DNA of 5,657 nucleotides from Deltaproteobacteria bacterium (GCA_021780585.1 JAJXYM010000191.1:1-5657), one strand, 5' to 3'; positions 1 through 5,590 are shown, counted from the stretch's first letter. The notes: a model not told the origin generated them from the letters alone. A program made the numbers and translations.

Positions 1-123
1 AAGGTCAAGGCCGCGCAGATGCTCGGCATCCATCTTTCGACGCTCTATCGCAAGGTGCAGCGCTACCGGCTCGAGCACGCCGGCGAACCCGCGGCGGCGA
101 AACCCGCCCTCCAGCCCGCCTGA
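1..123 (+). CDS. C-terminal fragment of a regulator with Fis-type helix-turn-helix (NtrC-like response regulator likely)
   Basis: The reading frame is open from the window edge to TGA at 121-123 and gives 40 residues. The segment KAAQMLGIHLSTLYRK has the shape of the Fis-type DNA-binding helix-turn-helix (HTH_8): an AA-x-LG-I first helix and turn, then an S/T-LYRK recognition helix. This fold is the usual last domain of NtrC-family, sigma-54-dependent response regulators. It also closes shorter regulators such as the ActR/RegA type. The receiver and AAA+ domains would lie upstream of the window, so neither the sigma-54 role nor the signal sensed can be confirmed. After the motif comes a short tail rich in Ala and Pro (GEPAAAKPALQPA), probably disordered. 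The gene converges on the lipoprotein gene ending at 588. The family call is good; the exact subfamily is inferred. Confidence 0.75.
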   Translation, partial: KVKAAQMLGIHLSTLYRKVQRYRLEHAGEPAAAKPALQPA

Positions 124-198
124 CCCCGGCGCAAATAATCTGTCGAAGGACATCGGGCGAAATGGGATCTACGGTTAATCCCAGTGTTGCGGAATGAG

Positions 199-447
199 GG
201 ATTCTTCGCTGCGCTCGGAATGGCGTAAGCGGGCGCCGGGCATAACGAAGTGAGGCATTTCGCCACGGCGAAATGAGACGCCCATGGTGATGAAGTGGGA
301 AGCCTCGATGCAAGGATCGATGCGCTCAGAAAAACGACGTGGTAGACGCCCGGAATGACGGAACCGAGCGCACAGTACAATGGGAAAATAACCTTACATT
401 GTCATTCTGAGCGCCCTATTCCGTCATTCTGGCGCAGCGAAGAATCC
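199..447. repeat. Inverted repeat pair (16 bp perfect) bounding 217 nt
   Basis: GGATTCTTCGCTGCGC at 199-214 is the exact reverse complement of GCGCAGCGAAGAATCC at 432-447. Similarity continues into the interior side: read towards the arm, both copies are preceded by a CATTC word (CGCCATTCCGA in the left copy, CGTCATTCTG in the right). Sequences of the GTCATTC...AGCGAAGAATCC kind are familiar as dispersed intergenic repeats in several GC-rich bacterial groups. I see no matching short direct duplications outside the arms and no transposase, so a mobile element is not shown. The pair may simply be two independent repeat copies in opposite orientation. Confidence 0.6.
256..275. repeat. Perfect hairpin, arms CATTTCGCC / GGCGAAATG
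   Basis: The arms at 256-264 and 267-275 are perfect reverse complements separated by AC, so an RNA from either strand can form at least an 8-bp stem with a four-base loop. The right arm word GGCGAAATG also occurs alone at 156-164. No T-run follows on either strand, so it does not look like a standard intrinsic terminator. It is probably part of the repeat cluster in this spacer. Confidence 0.55.
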
Positions 448-462
448 TTACTCTTTCGCGCA

Positions 463-501
463 ACGCGGTTGACCGCGTCTTCCGGTTGCGACGGCAACTG
501 G
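463..501 (+). other. Two tandem stem-loops
   Basis: The first stem-loop pairs ACGCGG (463-468) with CCGCGT (473-478) around TTGA; the central T and A can extend it by one pair. The second starts three bases later and pairs CCGGTTGC (482-489) with GCAACTGG (494-501) around GACG. One of its eight pairs (G484 with T499) is G-U in a plus-strand RNA, whereas the minus-strand RNA would have a C-A mismatch there, so plus-strand transcription is favoured. That is the direction of read-through from the regulator gene ending at 123. There is no following T-run. Function is unknown; transcript end structure or part of a repeat are both possible. Confidence 0.4.
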
Positions 502-587
502 CTGGGCGGGACCTCCGGATGGGTCGCGATATCCATTTCATGCATCATGACCGGCAGAACCACTTCGTATCAATTATGCGGGCTGAA

Positions 588-917
588 TCACTTCGGGAAG
601 AGCGCCGTCGCCATCGCGCCGGCGCCCGCGCCAACTCCCGCGCCGTTCCATTCGGCCTGTTCCATCTGAGCGTTTTCCCATCGCTGGCAATAGTCGGAAT
701 AGTCGGCCGCCGCGTCCTTGCATTCGGCGGGAAGAATCGGCTGATCGCCACACCACCACTGCCAATGCATCCGAGCGCTGCACGGCGCGGTATCCGGGGG
801 CATCGGCATTCCCGCGCAGGCGCGCGCCTGATCGATCAGCTTGGCGCGCGTCGCTTGGCTCGCAGCGCATCCGGCGAGCAATTCGGCGCTCAAGAGGGCA
901 ATCGCGAGTTGCTTCAT
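588..917 (-). CDS. Small cysteine-rich lipoprotein, function unknown
   Basis: This gene encodes 109 residues. The N-terminus has a Lys, a hydrophobic stretch and a lipobox LLAGC, so signal peptidase II should cleave before Cys17 and leave a lipid-anchored protein in the cell envelope. Glu12 inside the hydrophobic stretch is unusual but tolerable. A ribosome binding site AGGAG (930-926) sits 8 nt before the ATG, which fixes the start. The mature part has five further cysteines (34, 46, 56, 66, 77) and is rich in Trp, Met and Gln around HWQWWC and YCQRWENAQMEQ. The C-terminus is a Gly/Ala run (GAGVGAGAGAMATALFPK). An odd number of cysteines would leave one unpaired if disulfides form. I recognise no family. 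The neighbour upstream on the same strand also encodes an envelope protein but lies 327 nt away. Confidence 0.75.
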   Translation of the reverse strand: MKQLAIALLSAELLAGCAASQATRAKLIDQARACAGMPMPPDTAPCSARMHWQWWCGDQPILPAECKDAAADYSDYCQRWENAQMEQAEWNGAGVGAGAGAMATALFPK

Positions 918-969
918 GGTGACCGCTCCTATGCGTGATTTAATTACGCGCGCACCGTCAACAAGGGAG

Positions 970-999
970 TGGACCCTCGGGTCAAGCCCGAGGGTGACG
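970..999 (-). repeat. 30-nt palindromic repeat unit, copy A (minus orientation)
   Basis: Read on the minus strand, this copy is CGTC, a 6-bp stem arm ACCCTC, the core GGGCTTGACCC, the matching arm GAGGGT, then CCA. With the core's GGG/CCC it forms a perfect 9-bp stem (973-981 with 987-995) and a five-base loop. The right part (986-1001) recurs exactly as a 16-nt direct repeat at 1010-1025. Units of this build are common intergenic repeats in GC-rich Pseudomonadota. Confidence 0.75.
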
Positions 1000-1009
1000 A
1001 AATTGAGCT

Positions 1010-1025
1010 GCCCGAGGGTGACGAA
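1010..1025 (-). repeat. Half copy of the palindromic repeat unit
   Basis: GCCCGAGGGTGACGAA at 1010-1025 is identical to 986-1001 of copy A and starts 24 nt after it. It contains one stem arm and the flank, without a partner arm. It suggests a partial local duplication of copy A or decay of a once complete third unit. Confidence 0.65.
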
Positions 1026-1035
1026 TACCTGCTTC

Positions 1036-1065
1036 CGTCATTGCCGGGCTTGACCCGGCAATCCA
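1036..1065 (+). repeat. 30-nt palindromic repeat unit, copy B (plus orientation)
   Basis: On the plus strand this copy is CGTC, arm ATTGCC, core GGGCTTGACCC, arm GGCAAT, then CCA. The stem is 9 bp (1040-1048 with 1054-1062) with loop CTTGA. Flanks and core are identical to copy A, but four of the six outer stem pairs differ, each with a matching change in the other arm. Copy B points in the opposite direction to copy A. Confidence 0.75.
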
Positions 1066-1244
1066 TAACGCCCAAAGTCGTCGCGACGGTCCGGGTCGCC
1101 GCGATCCTCTCGCCCTTCTCGACCTTCCGCACCGTCCGCGAGTTCGTGCCCGGCATGACTGTCGCCGTGATCATGCGCGCGTCTTCGACGGCGAGCGGCT
1201 AATCGCCGAGTCCGGGTGCGACTTGCACATCGCGGCGCGCGGCG

Positions 1245-2948
1245 TTAGCCCTTATGGACGAGGCCGCTCAGGCCGGCGACGAACAGCGCCGTGAGGATGT
1301 AGCCGGCGATGATGTGAATCCAAAGATAGGCGCGCACGAACGCGCCGTTGACGGGAACTGTCAGCCCCAGCAGCTTGCCCGCGCCACGCGCGGTCGGATC
1401 GGGCCACCAGTTATGCTGCAGCCGCAGATCGACGATCGGCAGAAAGACGTCGAGCGAGTAGATCATCGGCGAGGAAATTTTCCGTTCCGGCTGCGCCGGC
1501 TTCATCACGCCGGCCTCATGCGCCAGACGCACGATCACGCCGCCAATAAGCGTGAGCGCCGCCGCCCATACCAGCGCCCACGACGATTCGTAGCCGTAAT
1601 CGATCGTGGCCCACAGCACCCATCCCCATACGCGCTGCATCCGATTCAGATTGCCCCAGCGCATCTCCTGATTTTGCGCTTCGATCAGCACCTTGCGTTC
1701 GCCGGCGCGGTCCCCGGTCGCAAGCAGAATCGCGGCCATCTGGCGATAGGGCTGCGGATAGAAGACGCCGGGCTTTTGCAGCGCGAGCCATTTCAGGCGC
1801 GACGCGGCGCCGAACGCGCAATCCTTGATCCATGAGGGACAGGCCAGGCGTCCGTAGACGAAGCCGTCGATCAAAAGATTGCCGGGCGCGGGCCAGCTCG
1901 CCGGATCGTCCTCCATCACGCCGACCTTCGTGCCGATCAGATCGAGCGTCGTTTTCGGCGTGGTGGTCACTCCGACCCACCATAAGTTGGACTTGACGCC
2001 GCCGTTTTCGAGCATCAGCCCGTTCGGGTATTTGCCGACGAAGCGGATGTCGCTCATATCGAGATCGACCCCGATGTTCGCGTCGTTCATCCGGATAATC
2101 CCGTCGGTGACGAACCAGTTGCGGATAAAGACGCTGCCTCTGACGTTCAGCAGATCGGCGGCCAGCGCGGCGCCATGCGGACGGTCGCCGGCAAAGATCC
2201 GGCTCGTGCCCAGATTCAGGAAGCCCAGCCGCGCGTCGGTCAAATCGACCACGGCCGCGTCGGGTGGGGCGTTGCCCGCGTAGAAGGTGTCGTACAGCAG
2301 CACCAGCGAGCCGTCGACGTCAATCGATCCGAATTCGGCGGGGCCGCTGTACGAATTGAGGATCGAGATTCCCGGCGCCTTGGCCGAGCCCAGATCGAGT
2401 CCGCCCGGCAGAAAGCAATAGTTCAGTCCAAGCTGGGCCGGAATCGTGATGAACGAAAGGTTCAAAAGCCCGGAAATCCGCGCGCCGCGAATCTGGATTC
2501 CGGAGGGATCGAGATACTTGCGCGCTTCGCCGTCGGTCAGCATCCAGCGGAGCAAATCGGCCCGCACCGAGCGGTCGGGCGCCCATTTGAAGCCATCCGC
2601 GGGATTGTTGTCAGGGTTCTTCAGATCGACATGATCGAGGTCGCGAAGTCCTGGCGCGCAAATCGCGTTCTCGCCTCTTGCCGCGGCATAGAGCGTCACG
2701 GCCTCGCAGGTCGAAAGATTGGGAAATGTCCGTTCGGCGAATTGGACCAGCGGATCTTTCGCCGCCCATTGCGGTATCACCCCCGACGCGAACCCGGGAA
2801 CGGGGGCGGACCGCAAGCCCGGCGGATTCGCGGGAGCGACCGGAGCGGCGTCGGCGCCCATCGCGGCGGCCGACGCCAAAGCGCCGCCCATAACGATCCA
2901 CAACAGGCCAACTATCCGGTAAACACGATTTACTGGAATAATGCACAT
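1245..2948 (-). CDS. Beta-helix-like membrane protein with apparent signal peptide, function unknown
   Basis: This gene encodes 567 residues. Residues 1-34 look like a signal peptide: Arg8 and Arg11, then a hydrophobic run, and a possible cleavage at ADA34. Residues about 150-350 form roughly eight units of 20-25 residues with the pattern x-h-L-x-x-A-x-h-G-x-L-x-L (for example GIQIRGARISGLLNLS, GIIRMNDANIGVDLDMSD), which suggests a right-handed beta-helix related to pentapeptide-like repeats. A conserved-looking C-terminal part follows: PQPYRQMAAILLATGD (398-413), IDYGYE (449-454), a membrane helix at about 456-476, YSLDVFLPIVDL (497-508) and a second helix at about 539-563. This layout matches proteins often annotated as membrane-associated oxidoreductase or pentapeptide-repeat membrane protein; no catalytic motif supports an enzyme. 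The positive charges after helix 1 place the 477-538 loop in the cytoplasm and the beta-helix outside. Cys81/Cys97 and Cys370/Cys377 could pair. The start is uncertain (see the palindrome at 2938-2951). Confidence 0.8.
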   Translation of the reverse strand: MCIIPVNRVYRIVGLLWIVMGGALASAAAMGADAAPVAPANPPGLRSAPVPGFASGVIPQWAAKDPLVQFAERTFPNLSTCEAVTLYAAARGENAICAPGLRDLDHVDLKNPDNNPADGFKWAPDRSVRADLLRWMLTDGEARKYLDPSGIQIRGARISGLLNLSFITIPAQLGLNYCFLPGGLDLGSAKAPGISILNSYSGPAEFGSIDVDGSLVLLYDTFYAGNAPPDAAVVDLTDARLGFLNLGTSRIFAGDRPHGAALAADLLNVRGSVFIRNWFVTDGIIRMNDANIGVDLDMSDIRFVGKYPNGLMLENGGVKSNLWWVGVTTTPKTTLDLIGTKVGVMEDDPASWPAPGNLLIDGFVYGRLACPSWIKDCAFGAASRLKWLALQKPGVFYPQPYRQMAAILLATGDRAGERKVLIEAQNQEMRWGNLNRMQRVWGWVLWATIDYGYESSWALVWAAALTLIGGVIVRLAHEAGVMKPAQPERKISSPMIYSLDVFLPIVDLRLQHNWWPDPTARGAGKLLGLTVPVNGAFVRAYLWIHIIAGYILTALFVAGLSGLVHKG

Positions 2949-2951
2949 TAT
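2938..2951. promoter_or_regulatory. Palindrome ATAATG-CA-CATTAT over start codon and -10-like TATAAT
   Basis: The 14-nt palindrome has two perfect 6-nt arms and covers the ATG at 2948-2946 of the leftward gene. On the minus strand, 2952-2947 reads TATAAT, a perfect -10 consensus, but no good -35 lies 16-18 nt upstream; the nearest TTGATC is only 13 nt away. If TATAAT is a true -10, transcription would begin downstream of the ATG, and translation would need a later start, such as TTG at codon 16 or ATG at codon 20. No good ribosome binding site precedes the ATG at 2948. An operator role is possible but unproven. Confidence 0.35.
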
Positions 2952-3037
2952 AACCGCCCATCGACGATCAAAGGCTCAAATTGTCGTCACTTTACTCAAA
3001 GTCGCGGACCGCGCAACCGCGCCGGCGATCGTAACCG

Positions 3038-3063
3038 CGCGTCCGCCGGCGGGTCCGGACGCG
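3038..3063. other. GC-rich hairpin in the divergent intergenic region
   Basis: CGCGTCCG (3038-3045) pairs with CGGACGCG (3056-3063) around a ten-base loop. Just upstream, the word ACCGCGC appears three times (3008-3014, 3016-3022, 3034-3040). This lies 86-111 nt before the tatA start, so it would be in a tatA leader if transcription begins upstream of it. In a GC-rich genome such stems also occur by chance. Confidence 0.3.
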
Positions 3064-3148
3064 GCCCGGCGGGGCGTGGCGTTTATCGGTCCGGGCGGGT
3101 AAACTTATGGCGATCGAGCGGCCCGCGCGGCCGGCCCGGAGAACTATC

Positions 3149-3367
3149 ATGGATATTTTCGCCCCGACCCATCTGCTCATTCTGCTGGTGATCGTGCTGG
3201 TCATTTTCGGACCGGCCAAGCTGGGCGATATCGGCGGCGCGCTCGGCCGCGCGATTCGCGACTTCAAGCACGCCATGAACGAACCCGAGAACGCCAAAAC
3301 GGCCGCCGCCAGCGCCGACCAGGCCGCCGCCCCTGTCGTCGAGCCCAAGGCCGACAAGCCCGTCTGA
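3149..3367 (+). CDS. tatA: Sec-independent protein translocase subunit TatA
   Basis: This 72-residue protein is a TatA-type subunit, which oligomerises in the inner membrane to let folded twin-arginine substrates cross. It has the family layout: a short N-terminus, one membrane helix (about residues 6-20), the FGP hinge (20-22), an amphipathic helix (KLGDIGGALGRAIRDFKHA, 24-42) and an Ala/Pro/charged tail. His8 is at the usual polar position near the start of the membrane helix. The ATG at 3149 is chosen because GGAG (3138-3141) lies 7 nt before it and the protein then begins directly at the helix as in the family. An in-frame ATG at 3107 would add a basic 14-residue extension not expected for TatA. 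The length and FGP hinge favour TatA over TatB. No tatB or tatC is present in the window, so partners must be encoded elsewhere. Confidence 0.93.
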   Translation: MDIFAPTHLLILLVIVLVIFGPAKLGDIGGALGRAIRDFKHAMNEPENAKTAAASADQAAAPVVEPKADKPV

Positions 3368-3389
3368 ACGCCGTTCCACCCATGCGCGC

Positions 3390-3406
3390 CGCGCGACCGC
3401 GCGTTT
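3390..3406 (+). terminator. Weak candidate terminator after tatA
   Basis: CGCGC (3390-3394) and GCGCG (3399-3403) form a 5-bp stem with loop GACC, followed by TTTAT. The stem is short and the T-run is only three bases, so it is a poor match to an intrinsic terminator. A 12-nt palindrome GCCGCCGGCGGC follows at 3413-3424. The remaining sequence up to cstA shows no clear promoter: TTGACT at 3466-3471 has no matching -10. Confidence 0.2.
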
Positions 3407-3542
3407 ATCGATGCCGCCGGCGGCGCGTATGTTCGCCCGTCTGACTTTTCCCCGCATGACCGTTGTTGACTGAGCGCCGGGCGGCGTTGCGCCCGCGCCG
3501 CGGTTGCGCAATCTTGGCGCGAGCGCGCATTCCGACGCGCGC

Positions 3543-3549
3543 GAGGAGG
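3543..3549 (+). promoter_or_regulatory. Ribosome binding site GAGGAGG of cstA
   Basis: GAGGAGG lies 7 nt before ATG 3557 but only 4 nt before the adjacent in-frame GTG 3554. The decamer GCGAGGAGGC around it (3541-3550) recurs exactly at 5571-5580 before the next gene, again with 7-nt spacing to its start. This favours ATG 3557 as the cstA start. Confidence 0.75.
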
Positions 3550-3556
3550 CGCCGTG

Positions 3557-5590
3557 ATGAAGCTGCTGCGATACCTCGGATGGCTCGCCGTTGCGGCGAC
3601 CGGCGCCTACGGCCTCGGCCTGATTGCGCTGACGCGGGGCGAGCGTCGTCCCAGCGTCCTGTGGTTCATTATCGCGGCGGTCTGCATCTACACGGTCGGC
3701 TATCGCTTCTATTCACGCTTTATCGCCGATCGTGTGCTCGAACTCGACGACGCCAATCCGACGCCGGCGGTGCGGCTCGACAACGGCCGCGATTACGTGC
3801 CGACGCCGCGCGTGGTCGCCTTCGGCCATCATTTCGCCGCGATCGCCGGGCCCGGCCCACTGGTCGGTCCGGTGCTGGCGGCGCAATTCGGCTACCTGCC
3901 CTCCACCTTATGGATCGTGCTCGGCGCGGTGCTGGGCGGATGCGTCCAGGATTTCGTCATCCTGGGCTATTCGCTCCGGCGCGACGGCCGTTCGCTCGGC
4001 CGGATGGCGCGGGAGGAGATCGGCCCGGTGGCGGGAGTCACGGCGCTCGCCGGCGTGCTGCTGATCATGGTGATCCTGATCGCCGTGCTCGGCCTGGTCG
4101 TCGTCAACGCGATGAAGCATAGCGCGTGGGCGGCCTCGACCGTCGCCGCGACCGTGCCGATCGCGGTGCTGGTCGGACTGTACATGACCTGGCTGCGACC
4201 GGGCCGGGTGGTCGAAGCCTCGGCGCTCGGTGTCGCCCTCACGCTCGCGGCGGTCGCGGGCGGACGCTGGGTGGGCGCGAGCGCGTTCGGCCATTATTTC
4301 GATCTCGACGCGCCGCGATTGGCGCTATGGGTGATCGGCTACGGCTTTTTCGCCTCGGTACTGCCGCTATGGCTGCTGCTGGCGCCGCGCGACTATCTTT
4401 CCGCCTTCATCAAAATCGGCACGATCGTCGCCCTCGCCGCCGGCATTATCGCGATGCATCCCGCGGCCCTGATGCCGCCGCTGACGCGCTTTACCGACGG
4501 CAGCGGACCGGTCTTCGGCGGTAAGGTTTTCCCGTTCGCCTTTATTACCGTCGCCTGCGGCGCGATCTCCGGCTTCCACGCGCTGATCGCCTCGGGCACG
4601 ACGCCGCGGATGCTGGCGCGGGAGCGCGACGCGCGGATGGTGGCTTACGGCTCGATGCTGATGGAGTCGTTCGTCGCGATCATGGCGACGATCGCGGCGG
4701 TGATGCTGCAACCGGGCGTCTATTTCGCGATCAACGCGCCCGCCGGCGTGGTCGGCACGGGCGCGGCCGCCTGCGCGAAAATCTCCGCGTGGGGCTTTCC
4801 CGTCACTCCGGCCGAGATGGCGACGCTGGCCCAATCCGTCGGCGAAACCACGCTCTTCTCGCGCACCGGCGGCGCGCCCTCGCTGGCGGTCGGGATGGCG
4901 CACATCTTCGCCCATTCGCTCGGCGGACAGGCGCTGGCCGCGCTCTGGTACCATTTCGCGATCATGTTCGAGGCGCTGTTTATCCTGAGCACGCTCGACG
5001 CCGGCACCCGCGTCGCCCGCTTTATGCTGCAGGACCTGCTCGGCGAGCTGTGGCGTCCGCTGGGCGACGGCGGTTCGTGGGCGAATATCCTCGGCTCGTC
5101 GCTGCTGATCGTCACGGCGTGGGGCTACTTTTTGTATTACGGCACGATCGATCCGCTGGGCGGAATCAATTCGCTCTGGCCCCTGTTCGGCATCGCCAAC
5201 CAGATGCTGGCGACGATCGCGCTATGCGTCGCGACCAGCGCGATGATCCGCGCGGGCAAGGGGCGCTACGCCTTCGTCACGCTGCTTCCGCTGGGCTGGC
5301 TGGTCGCGGTGACGATGACGGCGGGCGCCGAAAAAATTCTCAGCGCCGCGCCCAATGTCGGTTTTCTCGCCCATGCCGCCGCGCTGCGCGCGGAATTGGC
5401 GCGGCCCGGAATCGCCGCGGCGCGCGCGGCGGAAATTCCGCGGCTGGTCTGGAACGATCGCGTCGACGCCGCGCTCACCGGAGCGTTTATCGCGATCGTC
5501 GCGACCATCCTGATTGATTCGGTCCGCGGATGGACGCGCGGCCCGATCGCGGCCGACGGCGCGGCGCGCGGCGAGGAGGCGGCGGCGTGA
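3557..5590 (+). CDS. cstA: Carbon starvation protein CstA, peptide/pyruvate transporter
   Basis: This 677-residue inner-membrane transporter is close in length to Escherichia coli CstA (about 700) and matches it along nearly its whole length. Family landmarks are DYVPT (79-83), FGHHFAAIAGPGPLVGPVLA (89-108), VQDF (130-133), RRDGRSLG (141-148), YLRPGR-like TWLRPGR (211-217), WLLLAPRDYLS (272-282), SGFHALIASGTTPRML (338-353), YGSMLMESFVAIMA (364-377), WYHFAIMFEALFILS (464-478), DAGTRVARFMLQDLLG (481-496) and DPLGGINSLWPLFGIANQML (532-551). There are many membrane helices throughout. CstA and its paralogue BtsT import peptides or pyruvate and are linked to nutrient stress. No CRP-like site was found upstream. 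The stop overlaps the next start (GTGA), indicating coupling. The gene begins 189 nt after tatA. No frameshift or missing block was noticed. Confidence 0.97.
   Translation: MKLLRYLGWLAVAATGAYGLGLIALTRGERRPSVLWFIIAAVCIYTVGYRFYSRFIADRVLELDDANPTPAVRLDNGRDYVPTPRVVAFGHHFAAIAGPGPLVGPVLAAQFGYLPSTLWIVLGAVLGGCVQDFVILGYSLRRDGRSLGRMAREEIGPVAGVTALAGVLLIMVILIAVLGLVVVNAMKHSAWAASTVAATVPIAVLVGLYMTWLRPGRVVEASALGVALTLAAVAGGRWVGASAFGHYFDLDAPRLALWVIGYGFFASVLPLWLLLAPRDYLSAFIKIGTIVALAAGIIAMHPAALMPPLTRFTDGSGPVFGGKVFPFAFITVACGAISGFHALIASGTTPRMLARERDARMVAYGSMLMESFVAIMATIAAVMLQPGVYFAINAPAGVVGTGAAACAKISAWGFPVTPAEMATLAQSVGETTLFSRTGGAPSLAVGMAHIFAHSLGGQALAALWYHFAIMFEALFILSTLDAGTRVARFMLQDLLGELWRPLGDGGSWANILGSSLLIVTAWGYFLYYGTIDPLGGINSLWPLFGIANQMLATIALCVATSAMIRAGKGRYAFVTLLPLGWLVAVTMTAGAEKILSAAPNVGFLAHAAALRAELARPGIAAARAAEIPRLVWNDRVDAALTGAFIAIVATILIDSVRGWTRGPIAADGAARGEEAAA
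5573..5579 (+). promoter_or_regulatory. Ribosome binding site GAGGAGG inside the end of cstA
   Basis: GAGGAGG within the last codons of cstA (encoding the GEEAAA tail) is 7 nt before GTG 5587. It supports a real gene start there and translational coupling to cstA. Confidence 0.7.

Larger units (their letters stand above)
124..587. other. Gene-free convergent spacer with dispersed palindromic repeats
   Basis: This 464-nt stretch lies between two genes that end facing each other. Open frames exist in it, but none has a ribosome binding site with a recognisable protein, and their translations only reflect repeat sequence. What it holds is structure: a 16-nt inverted repeat pair (199-214 and 432-447), a perfect hairpin at 256-275, repeated GTCATTC/GGAATG words at 191-196, 217-222, 352-359, 401-407 and 423-429, and two adjacent stem-loops at 463-501. 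No stem followed by a clear T-run was found, so neither gene has an obvious intrinsic terminator here. Confidence 0.7.
918..1244. other. Gene-free spacer with palindromic repeat units
   Basis: This 327-nt stretch lies between two leftward genes. Its right-hand end is the 3' flank of the gene ending at 1245, and its left-hand end is the leader of the lipoprotein gene, including AGGAG at 926-930. Between them sit two 30-nt palindromic units (970-999 and 1036-1065) and a half copy (1010-1025). Translations of this area give the RVKPEGD and RVKPGND strings that such repeats produce when read as protein, so I do not call a gene. The part from about 1070 to 1202 is free of repeats and open on the plus strand, but it has no start signal of its own. 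A weak leftward promoter candidate for the lipoprotein gene is TTGTTG (964-959) with TAAATC (942-937) at 16-nt spacing. Its expected transcription start would fall at the ribosome binding site, which counts against it. Confidence 0.6.

Noticed and set aside
486..938. Plus-strand open frame of 150 codons
   Set aside because: It is antisense to the lipoprotein gene, which has a lipobox and a correctly spaced AGGAG site. The plus-strand product is Arg-rich and featureless.
970..1065. CRISPR-like array
   Set aside because: Only two and a half copies exist, in opposite orientations, with no regular unique spacers and no cas genes.
944..1202. Small open frames on both strands (969-1202 plus, 944-1174 minus)
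   Set aside because: Their translations carry RVKPEGD and RVKPGND strings, which come from reading palindromic repeats as protein. Neither has a convincing ribosome binding site.
3107..3148. Upstream in-frame ATG for tatA
   Set aside because: It would add 14 basic residues before the membrane helix, unlike TatA proteins. GGAG at 3138-3141 is correctly placed for ATG 3149.
2175..3191. Long plus-strand open frame of 338 codons
   Set aside because: It lies almost wholly opposite the beta-helix membrane gene, which has a coherent protein pattern. The plus-strand translation is Arg/Gly-rich without domains, and it runs on across the divergent promoter region.
3413..3424. GCCGCCGGCGGC palindrome as terminator after tatA
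   Set aside because: It has no loop and no T-run, and is easily expected by chance at this GC content.
3554..3556. GTG immediately before the cstA ATG as start
   Set aside because: It is only 4 nt from GAGGAGG, whereas ATG 3557 is at 7 nt, the same spacing seen for the next gene.
3463..5517. Several open frames overlapping cstA on both strands
   Set aside because: All are shifted or antisense readings of cstA with Arg/Ala-rich products typical of GC-rich shadow frames. The cstA frame is conserved throughout.
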